Shown here one piece after another: positions 41,265-50,908 of a stretch of DNA of 64,000 nucleotides. The notes beneath the pieces are model-generated. The model was not told the DNA's origin. It saw only the letters and a program-made list of their open reading frames with translations, and ran no database searches. The position numbers and the translations under genes were made by a program. The stretch is from Niveispirillum sp943370215. GTDB lineage: Bacteria; Pseudomonadota; Alphaproteobacteria; Azospirillales; Azospirillaceae. Numbering within the stretch: the first letter of the stretch is position 1; each line of letters starts with the position of its first letter. The stretch covers positions 124,001-188,000 of the forward strand of contig CALRQC020000005.1 in assembly GCA_943370215.1 (NCBI GenBank), in the 5' to 3' direction.

Positions 41265-43643
41265 ATGTCCCTTACGCTTTCCCAACAGGCAGCCCTGACC
41301 TCTGGCCGCGACATGTGGTCGACGGCGGAACTGCCGGGCGTCCGGTCCATTCAGATGGCGGACGGGCCGATGGGCATTGCCTCCGGCCGGGTGGATGAAC
41401 GGGATGTGGCGGTGCTCACCCCCTGCGGCACGGCATTGGGGGCCAGTTTCGACCCGGTCCTGGTGCAGCGGGTGGGGGCGATTGTGGGGATGGAGGCGCG
41501 GCGCCTGGGCGTGGATGCCGTGCTGGCCCCCAACCTGAACCTGCAGCGCAGCCCGCTCTGTGGCCGGGGTTTTGAGCTTTATGGCGAAGATCCGTTCCTG
41601 GCCGGTACGCTGGGGGCGGCCTGGATCACCGGGCTGCAGGGCCAGGGTGTCGGCTCCGTCGCCAAGCATCTGGTCTGTAATGACAGCGAAACCGCCCGCG
41701 ACAGCATGAATGCCGTGGCCAGCGAACGCGCCCTGCGGGAAACATATCTGCTGCCGTTTGAAATGGCGGCGGCGGCCGGCTGCGTCGGCATCCTGGCCGC
41801 CTATAACCGGCTGAACGGGGATTATTGCGTTGAACATCAGGGGCTGTTGACCGGCATCGTCAAGGGCGACTGGGCCTTCCCCGGCTTCATCGTGTCGGAC
41901 TGGTTCGGCGCCCACAACACGCTGCGCTCGGCCCAGGCCGGGCTGGACCTGGATATGCCGGGGCCGGACCGGGTGCTGGGGAAGAAATTCGCCGCCGCCG
42001 TGGAAGCCGGTGAGGTGCCGGCCAGCCGGCTGGAAGATGCGGCGGGCCGTGTGGCGAACGCTGTGGCCCGCATCGATGCGCTGCCGCGCCGGCCAGCCCC
42101 GGCGGATGTCGATGCCACGCTGACAGAGGCAGCCGCCGCCGGTTTTGTGCTGTTGAAGAACAGCCAGGATATCCTACCGCTGCAGCCAACCCGCGCCCGG
42201 CGCATCGCCGTTATCGGCCCCAATGCCACCGCCCCCTGCCTGCAGGGCGGCACCTTCGCCAAGATCGCCGTGCGCCCGGATTTCATCAACCCGCTACAGG
42301 CCATCCGCGACCAGTTCGGCGACCGGTTCGAGGTCGGCTATGAACAAGGCGTGGAGCCGGAATACCGCCTGCCGCCGCTGTCCGCCCGCCCCGCCCGCGA
42401 TCTGGGCGACGGGGCGACGCGCGGCCTGACGGTGGAATGGCTGGCCGGGCATGAGGGAGAGAGCGAGCCGCTTCACGCCGAAACCCGCGACACCAATTCG
42501 CTGACCTGGTTTGTCGGCCTGCCCGGCACCGATGCGCTGAAACAGGCGGGCCGCATCCGCGCCACCGGCTGGTTCACCCCAGAGCGCGACGGGCCGCACC
42601 GCGTGCATATTGGCGGTACGGGCGCAGTAAAGCTCTATGTTGATGGCAAGCCGGTCTTCCAGGGCGGCGGGCCGGTTGCCCCGTCCGACCTGATGGGCAT
42701 CCTGAAGGGCGGCGACAGCCAAGCCGTGCTGGTGGAGATGCAGGCGGGCCGCCCGGTCCTGCTCTGTTTTGAACTGGCCTATACGCCCGCCCGCGCCCAG
42801 GGCCTGTGGTACGGGATGCGCGGTCCCGACCGCCCGGCGGATATGCTGGATCGCGCCGTCTCCCTGGCGGCCCAGGCCGATCTGGTGCTGCTGCTGCTGG
42901 GGGAAACGGCGGATTCCGGCGTGGAAAGCAAGGACCGCCAAGGCACCCGCCTGCCGGAAGCGCAGTTGGAATTGCTGCGCCGGGTACGGCATGTGAATGC
43001 CAATCTGGTGGCCATCTGCAATGTCGCCCATGCCTTTGATCTGTCCTGGCAGGATCAGGTGCGGGGCCTGCTGATTACCTGGTTTCCGGGTGAACAATAT
43101 GGCCCCGCCCTGGCCCAAGTGCTGGCCGGCGACCGCGAACCGGGCGGCCGCCTTCCCGTCAGCATCGCCGCCCAGGATGCGGATTACCCCGCCTTCGGCC
43201 TGACGCCGGATGAAAAGGGCGATGTGCCGTACCGGGAAGGCCATCTGATCGGCTATAAGGGAATGCAGGCGGCGGGGACAGTCCCGCTCCACCCCTTCGG
43301 CGCTGGTTTCGGCTATGCCCGGTTCAGCCTGTCCGATGCCGTTCTCTGCTCCAATGCCGATGGTGGGGCAGAGATATCGGTGAGGTTGCGCAACCTGTCA
43401 TCGCGTGATGGCAAGGCGGTGCCGCAGCTTTATGTCGCCGGGCCGGATGGCATCCGCCACCTGCGGGGCTTTGCGGCACTGGCCATCGCGGCCGGGGCCG
43501 AACACGTGGCCCGCTTCACCCTGCCCCCGCGCGCCTTCCAGCATTGGGATGAACAGGCCGGCGGCTGGCAGCGTGCAGCCGGCACCCATCAGGTATTGCT
43601 GGGCTGGAACAGCGCCGACCTGCCGGTCTTGCTGACGGTGTAG
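41265..43643 (+). CDS. GH3 beta-glucosidase-like enzyme with PA14 insert, cytoplasmic
   Basis: A 792-aa GH3 enzyme without a signal peptide, so it should act in the cytoplasm. The N-terminal barrel has the nucleophile Asp in FIVSDWFGAHNT; KHLVCNDSETARDSMNA is the conserved loop before it. A PA14-like segment (about 380-510, with GWFTPERDGPHRVHIGGTG) is inserted into the second domain, as in beta-glucosidases with specificity for aryl or oligo-glucosides. The fibronectin-like C-terminus is complete. ATG 41265 follows AGGGAG. Placed after the monooxygenase operon, it would hydrolyse imported O-glucosides, complementing the C-glycoside route. Confidence 0.92.
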   Translation: MSLTLSQQAALTSGRDMWSTAELPGVRSIQMADGPMGIASGRVDERDVAVLTPCGTALGASFDPVLVQRVGAIVGMEARRLGVDAVLAPNLNLQRSPLCGRGFELYGEDPFLAGTLGAAWITGLQGQGVGSVAKHLVCNDSETARDSMNAVASERALRETYLLPFEMAAAAGCVGILAAYNRLNGDYCVEHQGLLTGIVKGDWAFPGFIVSDWFGAHNTLRSAQAGLDLDMPGPDRVLGKKFAAAVEAGEVPASRLEDAAGRVANAVARIDALPRRPAPADVDATLTEAAAAGFVLLKNSQDILPLQPTRARRIAVIGPNATAPCLQGGTFAKIAVRPDFINPLQAIRDQFGDRFEVGYEQGVEPEYRLPPLSARPARDLGDGATRGLTVEWLAGHEGESEPLHAETRDTNSLTWFVGLPGTDALKQAGRIRATGWFTPERDGPHRVHIGGTGAVKLYVDGKPVFQGGGPVAPSDLMGILKGGDSQAVLVEMQAGRPVLLCFELAYTPARAQGLWYGMRGPDRPADMLDRAVSLAAQADLVLLLLGETADSGVESKDRQGTRLPEAQLELLRRVRHVNANLVAICNVAHAFDLSWQDQVRGLLITWFPGEQYGPALAQVLAGDREPGGRLPVSIAAQDADYPAFGLTPDEKGDVPYREGHLIGYKGMQAAGTVPLHPFGAGFGYARFSLSDAVLCSNADGGAEISVRLRNLSSRDGKAVPQLYVAGPDGIRHLRGFAALAIAAGAEHVARFTLPPRAFQHWDEQAGGWQRAAGTHQVLLGWNSADLPVLLTV

Positions 43644-43645
43644 TC

Positions 43646-43678
43646 ATATCCGGGGTCATGCCCGATGACCCCGGATAT
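43646..43678. terminator. Perfect 14-bp hairpin after GH3
   Basis: ATATCCGGGGTCAT and its exact complement enclose a 5-base loop three bases after the GH3 stop. No T-run follows. The remaining 228 bases before mlaE show no gene. Confidence 0.6.
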
Positions 43679-43906
43679 AAGGCGGACGCATCCGCACCCC
43701 TTTCTTGCTTGCCACCATCATTCCTCCTGAATGGAACAACGCCCTATTCTGAGTGTTTTCAACCACCTCTTCATGCTCATGCGACCAGACGCGGCGCGGC
43801 TATGGCGATTGCGCTCCCCTGTGCGCTGCGTCATTGTGGGGGTGGGGAGACCCAGGCACTGATAGGCACCAATCCTGCTTCTTGTTCCGATCCGGTGGTT
43901 TGACAG

Positions 43907-45010
43907 ATGGTGGATACGCGCCAGGACGGCAACAGCCTGATCCTGACCATACCGGCGGGCGGTATCGATCCCGCCCAATTGGCTGCCCCGCCGCAGGCAG
44001 TGCCGGCCGGCGGCATTTCCATTTTGCGGGTGGAAGCACCAGAGGGGTGGAAATGGGGCACGGTTGATGCTGCGTTTCTGGCCGGGCTGCTGCGCCGCCT
44101 GCGCGGGGAGGGGGCTGACGCACCGGATGTACAGGTGGAAGGTGTGCCCCGCGATCTGGCCAAGCTGCTGGATTTGGCGCGTAGTGCCCCCACCCCGACG
44201 GAAGCAAAGCCGCAACCGGGCCTGCGCAAGCGGCTGGGGAAATCCGCCCTGGCCCAGTGGGACGAATCCAAGGCCATGATGGCCCTGATCGGGGAGGTGG
44301 TGTGGCGTCTGCCACGCTTCTTCGCCGGCCGCGCCATGGTGCGCCGGAACGAGGTGCTGGATGTCATCGCCGAATCCAGCACCTACGCGCTGATCATCGT
44401 TGCCATCGTCAATCTGTTGATGGGCGCCATCCTGGCCTTTGTCGGGGCCGTGCAGTTGAAGGCGTTTGGTGCCGGGCTCTATGTCGCCGATCTGGTCGGC
44501 ATTGCCTCTGTGCGCGAACTGGCCCCGGTGATGACGGCCATCGTGCTGGCCGGGCGCACCGGTGCCAGCTTCGCCGCCCGTATCGCCACCATGCAGGGCA
44601 ATGAGGAAATCGATGCGCTGACCACCCTGGGCGTACCGCCGGAGGAATTTCTGGTGCTGCCCCGCGTGGTGGCCTTATCGCTGCTGATGCCGCTGCTTTA
44701 TGTCTATGCCTGTGCGCTGTCACTGATCGGCGGGCTGGTGGTGGCCATCTCCATGCTGGATATCACGGCCACCGCCTATATGGTGGAAACCCAGGCGGCG
44801 ATTAAAAGTGCCAATTTCTACATTGGCGGGCTGAAATCCCTGGTCTTTGGTGCCATGGTGGCGCTGATCGGCTGCCGCTGCGGCCTGCGGGCCGGGCGCT
44901 CGGCCGCCGATGTCGGCCAGGCCACCACCGCGGCTGTGGTGAATGCCATTGTCGCCATCATCGCGGTGGATGCGCTGTTCGCCATCTGCGCCAACGCGCT
45001 GGGGATCTGA
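43907..45010 (+). CDS. mlaE: MlaE-type lipid ABC permease with N-terminal STAS-like domain
   Basis: A 367-aa permease. The membrane part (about 150-367, five to six hydrophobic segments) has the MlaE block LAPVMTAIVLAGRTGASFAARIATMQGNEEIDAL. The first ~95 residues resemble a STAS domain, the role played by separate MlaB in E. coli; such fusions are common in alphaproteobacteria. The transporter moves phospholipids or other lipids between inner and outer membrane with MlaF and MlaD. It heads a four-gene operon with 4-bp overlaps or a 4-bp gap. Confidence 0.92.
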   Translation: MVDTRQDGNSLILTIPAGGIDPAQLAAPPQAVPAGGISILRVEAPEGWKWGTVDAAFLAGLLRRLRGEGADAPDVQVEGVPRDLAKLLDLARSAPTPTEAKPQPGLRKRLGKSALAQWDESKAMMALIGEVVWRLPRFFAGRAMVRRNEVLDVIAESSTYALIIVAIVNLLMGAILAFVGAVQLKAFGAGLYVADLVGIASVRELAPVMTAIVLAGRTGASFAARIATMQGNEEIDALTTLGVPPEEFLVLPRVVALSLLMPLLYVYACALSLIGGLVVAISMLDITATAYMVETQAAIKSANFYIGGLKSLVFGAMVALIGCRCGLRAGRSAADVGQATTAAVVNAIVAIIAVDALFAICANALGI

Positions 45011-45014
45011 CATC

Positions 45015-45782
45015 ATGGCCAGCCAGCCCCGTATCCGCATCGAGAATGCCAGCATCGGCTATAATGGTCGCGCCGTGCAGACCGGCATTGCCGCCGATAT
45101 CGCGCCGGGGGAGATTTTTGCCATTGTCGGTGACAGCGGCTCCGGCAAAAGCACCCTGCTGAAAACCATGGTCGGGCTGCTGCCCATCCTGAGCGGGAAT
45201 ATCCAGTTCGATGGCAAGCCGCTGGACATGTCAAACGCCGGTGCCCCGCCGCCTTTTGGCATCCTGTTCCAGGGCGGGGCACTGTGGAGCTCCATGACAT
45301 TGCTGGAAAATGTCATGATGCCGATGGAGATGCACGACCATGCCGCCCCGGCGGCGCGGGAGGCCCTGGCCCGGTTCAAGCTGGCGCTCGTTGGCCTGCC
45401 GGGGCATGAGGAGCGCTATCCCGCCGACCTGTCCGGCGGGATGCGCAAGCGGGCCGCATTGGCCCGTGCCCTGGCGCTGGACCCGTCGGTGCTGTTCCTG
45501 GATGAACCGTCCGCCGGGCTGGACCCTTTATCGTCGCGCCGGCTGGATCAGTTGATCCTGTCTCTGCGCGACGGTCTCGGCATCACCGTGGTGATCGTCA
45601 CGCATGAGCTGGAAAGCCTGTACAGCATCGCCGACCGGATGCTGTTTCTGGATGGCGAGTTGCATCACCCCACGGCCCTGGGTGCACCTTCAGACCTTGT
45701 GCATTCATCCGACAATGCCAAGGTCCGCGAGTTTCTCACCCGCAAGGGAATGAATAGTTCCACATCGGAGGCCACGCCTTGA
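45015..45782 (+). CDS. mlaF: MlaF-type lipid ABC transporter ATPase
   Basis: A 255-aa ABC ATPase: Walker A GDSGSGKST, Q-loop FQGGALWSSMT (typical of MlaF), signature LSGGMRKRAALARAL, Walker B VLFLDEPSAGLDP and H-loop VTHELES. It drives the MlaE permease. It begins 4 bases after mlaE and overlaps mlaD by three bases through a TTG start. Confidence 0.94.
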   Translation: MASQPRIRIENASIGYNGRAVQTGIAADIAPGEIFAIVGDSGSGKSTLLKTMVGLLPILSGNIQFDGKPLDMSNAGAPPPFGILFQGGALWSSMTLLENVMMPMEMHDHAAPAAREALARFKLALVGLPGHEERYPADLSGGMRKRAALARALALDPSVLFLDEPSAGLDPLSSRRLDQLILSLRDGLGITVVIVTHELESLYSIADRMLFLDGELHHPTALGAPSDLVHSSDNAKVREFLTRKGMNSSTSEATP

Positions 45783-46753
45783 AACGCCCCAGCTCCACCG
45801 CTATCGGCGCCTTCGTGCTGGGTGCCCTGGCGCTTGTCGCCACCGCCATCCTGTTTTTTGGCGGCTCTGCCCTCTGGTCCAAGAAACTGGAGGCGGTCAG
45901 CTTTTTCGACAGTTCCGTTGCCGGGCTGCAGATCGGCGCCCCCGTCACCTTCCGGGGTGTGCGGGTGGGGTCGGTCAACAGCATGGGGGTGCATGTCAAC
46001 CCGCAGACCTATAATTTCATCATCCGGGTGGGGATGGAAGTGCAGCCCGATACGGTGGCCACATTCGGCACCCAGTTGAAGGATGATGACGAGGAGCTGA
46101 TCGACACGCTGCTGAAACGCGGCCTGACCGCCAAGCTGGTGATGCAGAGCTTCGTGACCGGGCAGTTGGCGGTGGAACTGGATTTCCGCGATGGTGGCCG
46201 GCGTATTGATGTGGGGAACAAGGGCCATGTGCCGGAAATCCCCACCGTGCCCACCGACCTGCAGGCCATTACCGAGCAATTGCAGAATGTGAAGCTGGAT
46301 AAGACGGTGGAATCGCTGCAAAAGGCGCTGGATGCCCTGACCGGCCTGCTGGAAACGCCGGAGCTGCGCCAGACCGTCACCGAACTGCCGGGCCTGGTGG
46401 TGCAGTTGCGCACCACGCTGGCGACGGTGGAAACAGAGGTGGGGGCCATGTCCGGTACCGCGCAGATCGGCATCAAGCAGACGGTGGGGGAGTTGAACCA
46501 GACGCTGGTTTCCCTGCGCAGCCTGTCTGCCACCCTGGATAAGGAGGTGGCCAACACGGCCGCCGCCGCCCGTACCACCATGGGCAAGGCCGATACGGCC
46601 CTGGATGGCGCCAGTGCCGCCCTGGACCCGCAGGGCCGCACCATGGTGCAGATGCAGCGCGCGGTGGATGATCTGGCCGCCACGGCGGCCCGCCTGCGCA
46701 ACCTTTCCGAACGGGTTGACCGTGACCCCAGCGTGCTGATCAAGGGACGATGA
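45779..46753 (+). CDS. mlaD: MlaD-type MCE-domain lipid-binding protein
   Basis: A 324-aa MCE protein with one N-terminal membrane anchor (AIGAFVLGALALVATAILFFGG). The MCE domain (about 38-115) has GLQIGAPVTFRGVRVGSV, the usual G-hairpin. The long helical C-terminus (about 160-310) could form the needle-like tube that carries lipid across the periplasm. The start is TTG at 45779, overlapping the mlaF stop, with a clear TCGGAGG site 7 bases before it. It is longer than E. coli MlaD (183 aa). Confidence 0.92.
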   Translation: MKRPSSTAIGAFVLGALALVATAILFFGGSALWSKKLEAVSFFDSSVAGLQIGAPVTFRGVRVGSVNSMGVHVNPQTYNFIIRVGMEVQPDTVATFGTQLKDDDEELIDTLLKRGLTAKLVMQSFVTGQLAVELDFRDGGRRIDVGNKGHVPEIPTVPTDLQAITEQLQNVKLDKTVESLQKALDALTGLLETPELRQTVTELPGLVVQLRTTLATVETEVGAMSGTAQIGIKQTVGELNQTLVSLRSLSATLDKEVANTAAAARTTMGKADTALDGASAALDPQGRTMVQMQRAVDDLAATAARLRNLSERVDRDPSVLIKGR

Positions 46754-47331
46754 TGATGAAGCGGCTTTTCCTTCCCCTTCTGCTGACCGGTCTGCTGCTG
46801 GGTGGCTGCGCGTCTGAACCGCCGCGTCTGGTGGTGCTGCCGGCGGCCCCCGCCGCCTCCCCCGTGGCGGCCCAGCCGGCCTGGCTGCTGCTGCGCCCGC
46901 TGCGTGTGCCGGGATATCTGGATAATCTGCCGGTGGTGACCCAGGTGCAGGGGGGCCGTGTCACCCAGGCGACCAAGGTTGAATGGGCCGAACGGTTGAG
47001 CGACGGCGCCGCCCGCGTACTCTCCGGCGCGCTGGCCAGCCGTCTGGGACCAGGCAATCTGTTGATCGAGGGGGATGGCCGCATCCCCGATGCTGATCTT
47101 TCCATCGATCTGACGGCCTTGGATCCGCAGGCGGATGGCACGCTGCGCCTGGCCGCCCGCTGGACCCTGGTGGGCACGCGCGGTGACCGCCCGGTACGGG
47201 CGGGGCAGGAGGATTTCACCGTGCCGCTGGCCGGTTCCGATCCGGCCGACGTGGCGGCATCCATCACGGCAGCGCTGGCCCGGCTGGCCGACAGGGTGGC
47301 AGCGGAGGCGGCAGCGTTTCCGCTGCGCTGA
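46750..47331 (+). CDS. PqiC/ABC-transport auxiliary lipoprotein
   Basis: A 193-aa lipoprotein, with lipobox LLLGGC (Cys20). The body matches the ABC-type transport auxiliary lipoprotein family (PqiC/DUF330): LLLRPLRVPGYLDNLPVVTQ, then WAERLSDGAARVLSGAL. It would be anchored in the outer membrane as the docking partner of the MCE protein. ATGA overlap with mlaD. Confidence 0.88.
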   Translation: MMMKRLFLPLLLTGLLLGGCASEPPRLVVLPAAPAASPVAAQPAWLLLRPLRVPGYLDNLPVVTQVQGGRVTQATKVEWAERLSDGAARVLSGALASRLGPGNLLIEGDGRIPDADLSIDLTALDPQADGTLRLAARWTLVGTRGDRPVRAGQEDFTVPLAGSDPADVAASITAALARLADRVAAEAAAFPLR

Positions 47332-47337
47332 GGACCG

Positions 47338-50300
47338 TCACCCGGCTTGTTCCACCCGGTTGCGTCCATTCTGCTTGGCTTGGTAAAGCGCCCTGTCGGC
47401 GCGGGCGTAGAGCCCGGCCAGATCCTCGCCCGACCGTAACTGGGCAAGGCCGATGCTGACGGTGGCCTGAACGGTTATGCCATTGGCGGCGGCCTCACCT
47501 TGCGCCATCGCCGCACGCAGACGCTCGGCCAACCGGCGGGCTCCCGCCGCAGCGGTGTTGGGCATCAGAAGGGCGAATTCCTCACCCCCCACCCGGCCCA
47601 CCAGATCGGCACCGCGCAGGTGGGACATCAACAGCCCGCCAGCCATCACCAGCACGGCATCGCCGACGGGATGGCCATAGGTATCGTTGATCTTCTTGAA
47701 CTCATCGAGGTCCAGCACGGCCAAGCTCAGCGGCTGGCCGTGCTGGTGGGCCTCAACCAGGGACTGCGCCGACCGTTCCATGAAATGCCGACGGTTGGCG
47801 CAGCCGGTCAGCGGATCGGTCATGGCCAGCCGCTCCAACCGGGCGTTGACAGCTTGCAGGTCGGCTGTACGGGCGGCGATCTGGCTTTCCAGCACAGCCT
47901 GCCGCTTCCGCAGCCAGGTCGTGCGCCAGCGAACCAGCCCCGCCACAGCGCCGATGCCAGCCAGCAGGCCCAGCAGCCGCAGCCACGAACGTTGATACCA
48001 GTCCGGCAGCGCCTGGATCGGGATCACCAACTCCTGCGCGGCCGGCATCCCTTCCCGGTTGGTGCCTCGCAGGTGCAGCCGGTATTCACCAGGGGCCAGA
48101 TTGGTATAGACGGCCAGCCGATGCCTGGCTTCGGCGTGCTGCCACTCCCGGTCGAACCCTTCCAACCGATAGGCATAGTCGATACGCTCCGGTGCGGTGA
48201 AATCCAGCGCGGCGAATTCCACCGTCAGGCTGTTGGCCTCTGGCGTCAGCAACAGGGGCGGCGGGTTGGCGTTGCCATTATAGCGCCCCACCGGCACCGG
48301 CACGCCCCCCACCTTCAGATCGGTCAACACCACCGGGGGCCGGAACTGCCAGGCAGGAAGGGTACCAGGTCGGGCCACGGTCAGGCCGCCAAGGGCCCCG
48401 AACAGAACTTCGCCAACGGCACTGGTGGCGCTGGACCCGGCAATATAGTCAACCAACGTTGCCCCGTCGGCACGGCGGACGGGGCGGATGGCCAGCGACT
48501 GCGGGTTGATCACGGCAAGCCCGTCATCCGTCCCGGCCCAGATGGTGCCGGTACCATCCATCTGCAGGCTGCCGACATTCAGATGTGGCAGCCCTTCTGC
48601 CAATCCCAGCCGATGGAAACGCGGCCGTCCGGCGGCATCCCTACCCTGCATCACTGCAATGCCGCCGCCGAAGCTGCCAATCCACAGCCGGCCCTGGCGA
48701 TCAAACAGCAGACAGGTGATGAAACGACCGGGCAGGGTAGCGGGGTCCGACGGATCGGCGGCGACATGTTCCACAGTACCGGTGGCAAGGTCGATCCGGT
48801 CAAGCCCATCACGTGTGCCGATCCAAAGATCGTCGCCTTCGCCGCGCAGGATGACCCCGACCCCCGGATCGGAGAGTTTGACCGGGCCCAGCACCGTGCG
48901 GGGTAGATCATGAATGGTGCGGCCAGGGATGATACCCCAGATGCCGTCCTCTTCCCCGCCCAGCCAGAGCACCCCCTTGGCAAAGCTGAGCGCAGCAAGG
49001 GCGGCGCGGGGATCCCGGCCGGGTATCGGGATCAGCCGGATAGCGCCGCTGTCGGGATCGCGGCCGTAAAGCCCACGGCGGGTGGCGAAATAGACGTTGC
49101 CATGTTCATCTTCTGCCAGCGCATAGAGTGCATCGGGCGGCAGGGTCTGATCGGGTCGGGCCGGATCGGCCGTAATGGTGAGAAGGCGGCCGGCATTGGC
49201 ATCCACCAGATCGGCACTACCCGTAAGATAGGCCACCCAGAAGCGACCGCTACGTGTGGGCAGCACCGCCATGATATCGGCACCAGTCAGCCCGTTCGGC
49301 CGCAGGGAGGCACCGAAGATGGTGGAGATCAGCCCCCCCTCGCGGGGATGATAGCTAAGCCCCCCGGTGGTGCCGATCCAGAGTGAACCGGCATCATCGC
49401 GCAGCAAGGCCCAGACATCATCATGGGCCAGGCTGTTGGGCAGGGTACGGTCATGGTGAATGGGCCGTAGACGCAGGCTGCGCGTATCCACCGACCAGAT
49501 ACCACCGCCCCGTAACCCTGCCCATATTTCACCCGGCCCCACCGATACCAAGGAGGAGATCGAGGATTTGGAAGGGGCTGAATTGGCCATAACCGGGAAG
49601 GGGAGATCTTCCGGCCGATTCAACAGAAAAAGTCCCCGCCGCTGGGTGCCGACCCAAAGGCGGCCAGCCTCATCCGTCAGCAAGGCGGTCACGCCGGCGG
49701 CGCCATCGGGCAGGGAAATCGGCGTGAAACTGCTGGTTTCCGCCGCCCGCCATGCCAATCCCTGCGCGGTGCCGACCCACAATCTGCCCTGATCATCCCG
49801 CAGCAGGCTTCGCACGGGCCCACCCGGCAGCCCACTGGGGCGGCCGATGAAATCCAGCCGGCCGGCTGTATCCAGATGATGCAGCCCGTCATCGCTGCCG
49901 ATCCAGAGACCTCCCGCCCCATCATCGGCCAACGCGCCGATATGGGTACGCTCGGTACCCGGCTTCAGCGGCAGGGGCACGAACCGGTCCTGTTCCTTGT
50001 CGTAACGCGCCAATCCGCCAGCACCACCTCCAACCCATAACCGCCCGACGGCATCCACGAACAGGGTTTCTATCCAGTCATCCGGCAGGCTGTCGGGCCG
50101 GGTCGGATTCGCGCGGTAGCTGTGGAACCGGTACCCGTCCCAGCGGGACAGCCCACCCTGTGTGCCGATCCACAGGAAGCCATCACGGTCCTGCGCCAGG
50201 GCAGTGGGCACGGGATGGGGCAAGCCCTGGGCGCGCCCATAATTCTGGAAAACCGTCTCCGCCAGCCCATCCCAGCGCTGTTCCGAGGGCGCCGCCGCCC

Positions 50301-50373
50301 ACCCTATATTCAGGAGGCTGAATGAGAGCAGCACCGCCAGGGCCATTTTCCCGGCAAGGCACTTGGCCTTCAC
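47338..50373 (-). CDS. Periplasmic beta-propeller sensor diguanylate cyclase
   Basis: A 1011-aa membrane protein. After a signal peptide come about ten propeller repeats (LWIGTQGGLSRWDG, LWVGTAQGL, LWIGTTGGL, IWAGTDDGL and others), a Y_Y_Y domain (YRLEGFDREWQHAE), one membrane segment (LRLLGLLAGIGAVAGLVRW), a short coil and a GGDEF domain. The active site GGEEF is intact and an RxxD inhibitory site (RGAD) lies five residues upstream, so it should make c-di-GMP with product feedback. The design matches hybrid two-component sensors of glycan degraders, with a cyclase replacing the kinase. I start at GTG 50373, just before the signal peptide; a much longer frame to 50565 would bury it. Ligand unknown. 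It is convergent with the mla operon. Confidence 0.9.
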   Translation of the reverse strand: MKAKCLAGKMALAVLLSFSLLNIGWAAAPSEQRWDGLAETVFQNYGRAQGLPHPVPTALAQDRDGFLWIGTQGGLSRWDGYRFHSYRANPTRPDSLPDDWIETLFVDAVGRLWVGGGAGGLARYDKEQDRFVPLPLKPGTERTHIGALADDGAGGLWIGSDDGLHHLDTAGRLDFIGRPSGLPGGPVRSLLRDDQGRLWVGTAQGLAWRAAETSSFTPISLPDGAAGVTALLTDEAGRLWVGTQRRGLFLLNRPEDLPFPVMANSAPSKSSISSLVSVGPGEIWAGLRGGGIWSVDTRSLRLRPIHHDRTLPNSLAHDDVWALLRDDAGSLWIGTTGGLSYHPREGGLISTIFGASLRPNGLTGADIMAVLPTRSGRFWVAYLTGSADLVDANAGRLLTITADPARPDQTLPPDALYALAEDEHGNVYFATRRGLYGRDPDSGAIRLIPIPGRDPRAALAALSFAKGVLWLGGEEDGIWGIIPGRTIHDLPRTVLGPVKLSDPGVGVILRGEGDDLWIGTRDGLDRIDLATGTVEHVAADPSDPATLPGRFITCLLFDRQGRLWIGSFGGGIAVMQGRDAAGRPRFHRLGLAEGLPHLNVGSLQMDGTGTIWAGTDDGLAVINPQSLAIRPVRRADGATLVDYIAGSSATSAVGEVLFGALGGLTVARPGTLPAWQFRPPVVLTDLKVGGVPVPVGRYNGNANPPPLLLTPEANSLTVEFAALDFTAPERIDYAYRLEGFDREWQHAEARHRLAVYTNLAPGEYRLHLRGTNREGMPAAQELVIPIQALPDWYQRSWLRLLGLLAGIGAVAGLVRWRTTWLRKRQAVLESQIAARTADLQAVNARLERLAMTDPLTGCANRRHFMERSAQSLVEAHQHGQPLSLAVLDLDEFKKINDTYGHPVGDAVLVMAGGLLMSHLRGADLVGRVGGEEFALLMPNTAAAGARRLAERLRAAMAQGEAAANGITVQATVSIGLAQLRSGEDLAGLYARADRALYQAKQNGRNRVEQAG

Positions 50374-50908
50374 GGACCACCCGCAGATAAATCCCGTCAC
50401 CGTCAAATCAGCAAGATCCCGGTAGATGCAACCGAAAATATCATAACATGATATGCTGTCGATGACATCTGTGTGTTTTTCTTGGCATAAAAACCGTTGC
50501 GTATTCAGAACCATTCTGTGATCGCATTGGGAAGATGCGTTGCCTGGATGTCGGGAAGATACCATGAAAAGATGTGGGGCTTTACGGTAAACAAGCCTCT
50601 AAAGCCGCCTCATTATGCCCCCGTAACAGGGGAGTAGCTTGGGGTAGCAAGCTGCTGGATGTGTTCAGCGGCTATTTTGTCGATTCCCGGGGACGTTGCG
50701 TGTATTCTGGATACTGACCGGTGGTGCACAGAGGCATTCGCCCGTGGGCCCCTTCTGATGGGGAGGGTAAACTGAGCCGGAAAGACACCTGATCTGCATC
50801 TTTTGCACGGCAATGACGCAGTTGCAGAATAATCTCTGCAATGCTAGATTAAAGTTAATCTAAAAATCTTTAAAAAAGCGTCAAAACGTCAATTTGAAAG
50901 AATCTGTC
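50374..50908. other. Divergent region between cyclase and glycan genes
   Basis: 535 bases without a convincing gene, AT-rich towards the right end. It should hold the promoters of both divergent genes. The only clear element is the dyad at 50438-50454. Confidence 0.6.
50438..50454. promoter_or_regulatory. Perfect dyad before the diguanylate cyclase
   Basis: ATATCATAACATGATAT has perfect 7-bp arms and a 3-bp spacer, 65 bp before the chosen cyclase start. It could be a regulator site, but no second copy was seen. Confidence 0.4.

Noticed and set aside
50374..50565. N-terminal extension of the diguanylate cyclase
   Set aside because: It would place about 64 residues before a good signal peptide and includes a promoter-like dyad; a start at 50373 is more consistent with export.
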